A stretch of DNA of 64,000 bases from assembly GCF_016793705.1 (NCBI RefSeq), contig NZ_JAEULO010000042.1:115308-179307 (forward strand). The letters run 5' to 3'. Shown piece by piece: positions 63,929-64,000 of the stretch. The notes below the pieces were generated by a model, which was given only the letters and a program-made list of their open reading frames with translations, ran no database searches and was not told the origin of the DNA. This DNA is from Tabrizicola sp. GTDB taxonomy: Bacteria > Pseudomonadota > Alphaproteobacteria > Rhodobacterales > Rhodobacteraceae. Every line of letters begins with the position of its first letter. The first letter of the stretch is position 1. Both the position numbers and the translations under genes were made by a program.

Positions 63929-64000
63929 ATGCAGGTCAGCGTCCGCGACAACAACGTCGAACAGGCTCTCCGTGCTCTGAAGAAGAAACTTCAGCGTGAA
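63929..64000 (+). CDS. rpsU: 30S ribosomal protein S21 (partial, runs off the window)
   Basis: The first 24 residues, beginning MQVSVRDNNVEQALRALKK, are those of S21, a short basic protein of the small subunit that helps mRNA binding. The window ends inside the gene. AGGAAGG lies ahead of the ATG at suitable distance and a promoter with 17-bp spacer lies in the gap to COQ9. Confidence 0.95.
   Translation, partial: MQVSVRDNNVEQALRALKKKLQRE

Overview
This 64 kb window is chromosomal DNA of a high-GC alphaproteobacterium, most likely Rhodobacterales (Paracoccaceae). The signs are a petABC cytochrome bc1 operon of Rhodobacter type, the Caulobacter-type regulator TrcR, a COQ9 gene next to rpsU, the short zinc-free form of ribosomal protein L36, GSCFA and 'HGGDP/GDVDE' glycosyltransferase families common in marine and freshwater Rhodobacterales, and intergenic palindromes typical of that group. 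I see no phage, insertion sequence, plasmid or CRISPR sequence.

Layout. 1-6387: housekeeping genes (ahcY, a DUF2853 protein, the fosmidomycin-resistance-type exporter fsr, aroC with a DUF1761 membrane protein, and a TerC-family membrane protein). 6371-14811, minus strand: seven tightly packed genes, several with stop/start overlaps, encoding a GSCFA protein, an SGNH-like protein, a lectin-like protein, an alpha/beta-hydrolase-like protein, a glycosyltransferase, an unknown 470-residue protein and an RTX-tailed sulfatase. This is the least conventional part of the window and looks like a surface or secreted glycan locus. 14927-23112: dinB, small membrane and secreted proteins, N-formylglutamate amidohydrolase, tRNA-Val, rpmJ, a PaiB-type protein, a GST and another glycosyltransferase. 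23396-26104: petABC. 26153-29470: thiBPQ thiamine uptake genes behind a TPP riboswitch that can be read as acting on translation. 29521-33057: a second glycosyltransferase cluster, including a glycosyltransferase-methyltransferase fusion. 33110-38552: a WYL regulator divergent from a GST, a VOC protein, HU, AMP nucleosidase, a methyltransferase and an epimerase.

38620-46430: a complete xylose module. xylF, xylH and xylG import xylose, xylB and xylA send it to xylulose 5-phosphate, and a divergent ROK-family xylR probably regulates them. Just after xylR is the collapsed remnant of a family 3 glycoside hydrolase, so the strain seems to keep uptake of free xylose but to have lost the adjacent glycosidase. 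46491-55748: a YihY-type membrane protein, an aldo/keto reductase, and glutamate synthase (gltD and gltB on the same strand, separated by two unrelated genes). 55910-58593: uppP, a di-heme cytochrome c and an NDUFA9-like NAD-binding protein in one operon. 58751-64000: tRNA-Leu, a cyclopropane fatty acid synthase-like gene, trcR, a secreted RNase T2, a quinone oxidoreductase, COQ9 and the start of rpsU, which runs off the window.

All functions come from reading motifs and remembered family resemblance; no database search was run. Start codons were moved from the longest frame to the position with a ribosome binding site or family-consistent N-terminus where stated.
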